The notes under the pieces are model-generated. The model was not told the DNA's origin, made no database searches, and saw only the letters and a program-made list of their open reading frames with translations. Source: Thiotrichales bacterium (GTDB lineage: Bacteria > Pseudomonadota > Gammaproteobacteria > Thiomicrospirales > Thiomicrospiraceae). Taken from it: DNA of 11,130 bases. The DNA is taken from positions 1 through 11,130 of the forward strand of contig JACXUQ010000019.1 of the NCBI GenBank assembly GCA_014763835.1, written 5' to 3'. Positions 7,739 through 11,130 of this stretch are shown piece by piece. Numbering within the stretch: position 1 is the first letter of the stretch; every line of letters starts with the position of its first letter. The translations under genes were made by a program, and so were the position numbers.

Positions 7739-9415
7739 TTAACTATTCCAGGTTTCGCGCAACGCCACCGTGCGGTTGAACACCAAGTTTTCCGCCTTGT
7801 TATCGCGGCAGAAATAGCCTTCGCGCTCAAACTGGTAAGCCACTTCCACCGGCGCATCGGCCAATCCAGGCTCGACAAAACCATGTTTCACCACCAACGA
7901 ATCGGGGTTCAGCACACTCTCGAAATCATCCGCTTTGCCCGGGTTCGGCACGGTGAACAGACGGTCGTAAATGCGGAATTCCGCCGGCACCGCCTTGGTT
8001 GCCTCGACGAAATGGATAACGCCTTTGACCTTGCGGCCGTCGGCCGGGTTTTTACCCAACGTTTCTGGATCGTAGGTGCAATAAATGGTGGTGATATTAC
8101 CGTCTGTATCCTTATCGGCACGTACCGCTTTGATGATATAAGCGTTACGCAGACGTACTTCCTTATCCAGTGCCAGACGCTGGAACTTGTTATCCGGCGC
8201 CACTTCAGCGAAGTCGGCACGGTCGATAAACAGCTCGCGGCCAAAGAAAATTTCGCGTTTGCCCATGGCTTCGTTTTGCGGATGCATCGGCGCTTGAATC
8301 GACTCCGGCGCGTTCTCCTCATAGTTTTCAATAATAACTTTGACCGGCTCAATGACGCCCATGGTACGCGGCGCTACCACGTTAAGGTCATCACGGACTG
8401 CCGCTTCCAGAATATTCATGCTGGTCATGCTATCGACTTTGGAAATGCCGATGCGTTCGGCAAAGTCACGCATCGCCGCCGGCGTATAACCGCGGCGACG
8501 CATCCCTGAAATGGTCGGCATGCGCGGATCGTCCCAGCCTTCTACCAGTTTATCGTCCACCAACTGGTGCAGCTTACGCTTGGACATGACCGTGTATTCC
8601 AGATTCAGACGCGAGAACTCATACTGATGCGGACGGTCAGGCTTATTGAAATCGTCCAGATTATCCAACACCCAGTCATACAGACGGCGGTTATCCTGGA
8701 ACTCCAGTGTACACAGCGAATGGGTAATGCCCTCGATGGCATCGGAAATACAGTGCGCAAAATCGTACATCGGGTAGATGCACCATTGGTCGCCGGTTTG
8801 GTGGTGGTGCTCAAAACGCACGCGGTACAGCGTAGGGTCACGCATACACATAAAGGATGAGGCCATATCGATCTTGGCGCGCAATACACACTCGCCCTCT
8901 TTGAATCCGCCTGCGCGCATCTTCTCGAATAACGCCAGATTCTCTTCCGGTGACGTATCGCGGTAAGGGCTGTCCTTGCCCGGTTCGGTCAAACTACCAC
9001 GGTACTCACGCGTTTCCTCGGCATTGAGGAAGCAGACATACGCCAAGCCTTTGTTGATCAACTCGACCGCATAGGCATAGAACTGGTCAAAATAGTTGGA
9101 CGAGTAACGCGGCTCGCCCTCCCATTCAAAGCCCAACCAAGCCACATCGCGTTTAATGGATTCCACATACTCCAGGTTTTCCTTGGCCGGGTTGGTGTCG
9201 TCAAAACGCAGATTGCATTTGCCGTCGTAATCCAACGCCAAACCGAAATTCAGACAGATGGACTTAGCGTGGCCGATATGCAGATAACCGTTCGGTTCCG
9301 GCGGAAAACGCGTGTAGATGCTCTGGTGCTTATGATTCGCCAGATCGTCGTTAATGATATTACGGATAAAATTCACGGGACGTTCCACGCTGTCGGCTTT
9401 AACCTTGTCGCTCAT
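7739..9415 (-). CDS. glnS: Glutaminyl-tRNA synthetase
   Basis: This 558-residue class I synthetase charges tRNA-Gln with glutamine in the cytoplasm. The catalytic signature is [16 protein letters not shown] (HIGH at 46-49), and the second motif is VMSKRK (276-281), the GlnRS form of KMSKS. Further typical segments are [31 protein letters not shown] and [14 protein letters not shown]. The C-terminal half from about 350 is the beta-barrel anticodon-binding region, with no extra domain. Length is close to the E. coli enzyme (about 554), and the HIGH-motif context is GlnRS rather than GluRS. Presence of this enzyme implies direct charging rather than the amidotransferase route as the main supply. 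The ATG lies downstream of an extended -10 promoter and a terminator-like leader hairpin; the ribosome binding site is weak (AGG about 11 bases upstream). Confidence 0.97.
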   Translation of the reverse strand: MSDKVKADSVERPVNFIRNIINDDLANHKHQSIYTRFPPEPNGYLHIGHAKSICLNFGLALDYDGKCNLRFDDTNPAKENLEYVESIKRDVAWLGFEWEGEPRYSSNYFDQFYAYAVELINKGLAYVCFLNAEETREYRGSLTEPGKDSPYRDTSPEENLALFEKMRAGGFKEGECVLRAKIDMASSFMCMRDPTLYRVRFEHHHQTGDQWCIYPMYDFAHCISDAIEGITHSLCTLEFQDNRRLYDWVLDNLDDFNKPDRPHQYEFSRLNLEYTVMSKRKLHQLVDDKLVEGWDDPRMPTISGMRRRGYTPAAMRDFAERIGISKVDSMTSMNILEAAVRDDLNVVAPRTMGVIEPVKVIIENYEENAPESIQAPMHPQNEAMGKREIFFGRELFIDRADFAEVAPDNKFQRLALDKEVRLRNAYIIKAVRADKDTDGNITTIYCTYDPETLGKNPADGRKVKGVIHFVEATKAVPAEFRIYDRLFTVPNPGKADDFESVLNPDSLVVKHGFVEPGLADAPVEVAYQFEREGYFCRDNKAENLVFNRTVALRETWNS

Positions 9416-9442
9416 CTGTTCAAAAACCTGTCTAAATTTGGC

Positions 9443-9466
9443 AAAAAGACCGGCAAATACCCGGCC
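9443..9466 (-). terminator. Intrinsic-terminator-like hairpin in the glnS leader
   Basis: Read leftward, GGCCGG and CCGGTC pair around a seven-base loop (six pairs, one of them G-U), followed immediately by five T. This is a small intrinsic terminator placed between the predicted glnS promoter and the glnS ATG, oriented to stop transcription into glnS. It could be an attenuator. Its stem is short, so termination may be partial or absent. Confidence 0.45.
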
Positions 9467-9489
9467 TGTTCAGTTTTAAAAATGGGGAA

Positions 9490-9498
9490 ATTATAGCA
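9490..9498 (-). promoter_or_regulatory. Predicted extended -10 promoter of glnS
   Basis: On the minus strand TGCTATAAT is a perfect extended -10 element (TG, one base, TATAAT). No good -35 lies 16-18 bases upstream, which extended -10 promoters tolerate. Transcription would start near 9483, giving a leader of about 68 bases. Confidence 0.6.
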
Positions 9499-9592
9499 TC
9501 AAATCCGCCGCCACTCGGCCTGTTTTAATCAAATGAAACGCCTATTCCCTCCCGCAAATCGACATGGGGTGACAGGCCGGCTGTTTTTTGCT

Positions 9593-9621
9593 TTGCATGC
9601 CGGCACAACTGTGTCTATGAT
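9593..9621 (+). promoter_or_regulatory. Possible sigma70-type promoter of sdaA
   Basis: TTGCAT (9593-9598) and TATGAT (9616-9621) are separated by 17 bases. The -10 matches five of six consensus bases, while the -35 is weak. Transcription would start about 28 bases before the sdaA ATG. Confidence 0.45.
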
Positions 9622-9654
9622 GCATAAAGCAAGACAACACAACGGTAAAACCCC

Positions 9655-11025
9655 ATGTTTATTAGTGCCTTGGAACTCTTCAAGATCGGCATAGGCCCTT
9701 CCAGTTCGCATACCATCGGCCCCATGATTGCCGCCAGACAATTCCTGCGAACGGTTGAAGTCACTCTGCAAAACCGGGAACCGGCAGAGTGGCGGATTCA
9801 CTGCATTTTAAAAGGCTCACTGGCCTATACCGGCAAAGGGCACGCTACCGACCGTGCGGTGATTCTGGGCTTGCACGGCTATGAAGCGGAAAATCTGCAT
9901 GGCCTCAACGTCAGCGATCTGGTTGAACAGCTAAGTACACGCCGGCAGCTTGATTGCGCCGGCCATCAGGTTGCCTTCAAGGTGCCCGAAAACATCGAAT
10001 TCGATTTTGGCGAGCCGCTCCCAGAACACCCGAACGGCCTGATTTTCCATCTGTTCGACAGCACCGGCCGCAGTGTGTTGGAAGAGACCTATTTTTCGAT
10101 TGGCGGCGGTTTTATCACCACGAAACAACAGTTGCAAAACGCTAGCGAAACCGCTTTCATTGAGCCGGTAGCCGATAGTCCTTATCCATTCGACACCGCC
10201 AAGTCGATGCTTGCCATGGCCAAGCAAAACGATCTTTCGATTGCCCAGATGAAATTGGCCAATGAACTGACCCGCTACAGCGAAAACGAACTCACTGCCC
10301 GGCTGGATCGCATCTGGCAAGCCATGCGCGACTGCGTGGAATCCGGCCTCAAAACCGAAGGCATTTTGCCCGGCGGTTTAAAAGTGAAGCGCCGTGCCAA
10401 AGCGCTTCTGGCGCAGATTGAAGATGATCCGGAAACCACCGTCAACGACTGGTTGTGCGCCTATGCGATGGCGGTTAATGAAGAAAACGCCGCCGGCCAT
10501 CGCGTGGTCACCGCACCCACCAACGGCGCGGCCGGCGTCATTCCGGCCGTACTCTATTACTACGTGAAACACCACCGCACACCTGCTGAGAAAATCCGCG
10601 AATTCCTGCTCACCGCCGCCGCCATCGGCGGGCTGATCAAACACATGAGCTCTATCTCCGGGGCCGAAGTCGGTTGTCAGGGAGAAGTGGGATCAGCCTC
10701 GGCGATGGCGGCGGCGGGACTCTGCGCGATTCGCGGCGGCACGCCCGAACAGATTGAAAACGCCGCGGAAATCGCACTCGAACACCACTTGGGCATGACC
10801 TGCGATCCGGTGATGGGCCTGGTGCAGATTCCGTGCATTGAACGTAACGGCTTCGGGGCCATCAAAGCCTATGCGGCGGCCTCACTAGCGCTGCGCGGCA
10901 ACGGCGAACACTTTATGCCGCTCGACAGCTGCATCAAGGCGATGAAAGAGACCGGGCTGGAGATGTCACACAAATACAAAGAAACCTCCCTTGGTGGGCT
11001 GGCAGTTCATATTATTGAGTGCTGA
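9655..11025 (+). CDS. sdaA: L-serine dehydratase (ammonia-lyase), single-chain iron-sulfur type
   Basis: This 456-residue enzyme deaminates L-serine to pyruvate and ammonia using an oxygen-sensitive 4Fe-4S cluster. The N-terminal [16 protein letters not shown] is the family signature and begins the beta domain (about 1-160). The catalytic alpha domain follows, with [15 protein letters not shown] (286-300). Cluster ligands are C341 in GCQGEVG, C383 in MTCDP and C394 in IPCIERN. The chain ends in C456; in the Legionella pneumophila enzyme the C-terminal cysteine occupies the cluster as a tail-in-mouth ligand, and spacing here fits that arrangement. The length matches E. coli SdaA (454). The ribosome binding site is poor, but the start aligns with the family. 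The gene is divergent from glnS. An insertion-sequence end lies about ten bases after the stop, so any native terminator has been separated. SdaA and SdaB paralogues cannot be told apart here. Confidence 0.96.
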   Translation: MFISALELFKIGIGPSSSHTIGPMIAARQFLRTVEVTLQNREPAEWRIHCILKGSLAYTGKGHATDRAVILGLHGYEAENLHGLNVSDLVEQLSTRRQLDCAGHQVAFKVPENIEFDFGEPLPEHPNGLIFHLFDSTGRSVLEETYFSIGGGFITTKQQLQNASETAFIEPVADSPYPFDTAKSMLAMAKQNDLSIAQMKLANELTRYSENELTARLDRIWQAMRDCVESGLKTEGILPGGLKVKRRAKALLAQIEDDPETTVNDWLCAYAMAVNEENAAGHRVVTAPTNGAAGVIPAVLYYYVKHHRTPAEKIREFLLTAAAIGGLIKHMSSISGAEVGCQGEVGSASAMAAAGLCAIRGGTPEQIENAAEIALEHHLGMTCDPVMGLVQIPCIERNGFGAIKAYAAASLALRGNGEHFMPLDSCIKAMKETGLEMSHKYKETSLGGLAVHIIEC

Positions 11026-11031
11026 TACCGC

Positions 11032-11130
11032 TTTAATGAGAGCTTTGCACGAGTGGGGCGCGAAATAAAAATGAGGAAAAAATTGGCTGGTTGAGGCGGA
11101 AAACGCAGCTAATAGCTCGCTATTAGCAAG
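11032..11130 (+). mobile_element. Partial terminal repeat, probable insertion sequence end (right copy)
   Basis: Bases 11032-11127 are the exact reverse complement of 1-96, and three more bases (AAG) follow before the window ends. The element edge is near 11032-11037, beginning about GAGAGCTTTGCACGAG and running outward. The hairpin sequence GCTAATAGCTCGCTATTAGC occupies 11108-11127. As on the left, no transposase is included. Perfect identity between the copies suggests recent spread or gene conversion. Confidence 0.6.

Noticed and set aside
7883..8509. Open frame antisense to glnS (208 codons)
   Set aside because: It overlaps the conserved synthetase completely and has no supporting feature of its own.
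9571..9589. Possible terminator upstream of sdaA (ACAG, CTGT and a T run)
   Set aside because: The stem is only four or five pairs, and no rightward gene precedes it that would need termination.
1..11130. A linear replicon with terminal inverted repeats or hairpin telomeres
   Set aside because: The content is single-copy housekeeping genes such as glnS, dbpA and sdaA, with no replication or telomere genes. A contig ending in insertion sequences explains the ends better.
1..11130. A composite transposon carrying the whole block
   Set aside because: Neither end contains a visible transposase, no target duplication can be tested, and the cargo is core metabolism rather than accessory genes. 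The inverted copies are noted as a finding instead.

Overview
The window reads as a stretch of chromosome from a free-living gammaproteobacterium. The evidence is an E. coli-type glutaminyl-tRNA synthetase, a DbpA helicase of E. coli length, a one-chain iron-sulfur L-serine dehydratase, and a sensory cassette with its own chemoreceptor. G+C looks slightly above 50% by eye. A sulfur-oxidising or Thiotrichales-like lineage is only a guess. No phage, plasmid replication, conjugation or CRISPR genes are visible, and no tRNA or rRNA was recognised. No gene-free stretch exceeds about 240 bases.

Layout: the window begins and ends with the same sequence in opposite orientation, a perfect 96-bp inverted repeat (1-96 and 11032-11127). 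It looks like the end of a multicopy insertion sequence. The simplest reading is an assembly contig that stops inside two oppositely oriented copies. Inside the left repeat edge is a small two-helix membrane protein gene of unknown function (119-343, +). It meets, tail to tail, a leftward three-gene signalling cassette (5349 down to 345). The cassette encodes a CHASE-PAS-PAS histidine kinase, a REC-PP2C response regulator phosphatase coupled to it by an ATGA overlap, and a methyl-accepting chemotaxis protein with almost no periplasmic part. Divergent from the kinase is a Bcp/PrxQ peroxiredoxin (5560-6024, +) with a good sigma70-like promoter. Leftward dbpA (6200-7579) and glnS (7739-9415) follow, with a palindromic intergenic repeat on each side of dbpA. 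Divergent from glnS is sdaA (9655-11025, +), which ends about ten bases before the right-hand repeat.

How the genes work together: the kinase, phosphatase and chemoreceptor plausibly form one signalling unit in which an extracytoplasmic cue sets kinase activity, which sets PP2C phosphatase output. Its target, probably a STAS-type antagonist protein, is not in the window. The remaining genes are housekeeping (translation, ribosome assembly, peroxide defence, serine catabolism) with no evident shared pathway. I found no convincing new defence or mobile system. The features most worth checking are the inverted end repeats, the signalling cassette, a terminator-like hairpin in the glnS leader, and the missing usual resolving cysteine in the peroxiredoxin.
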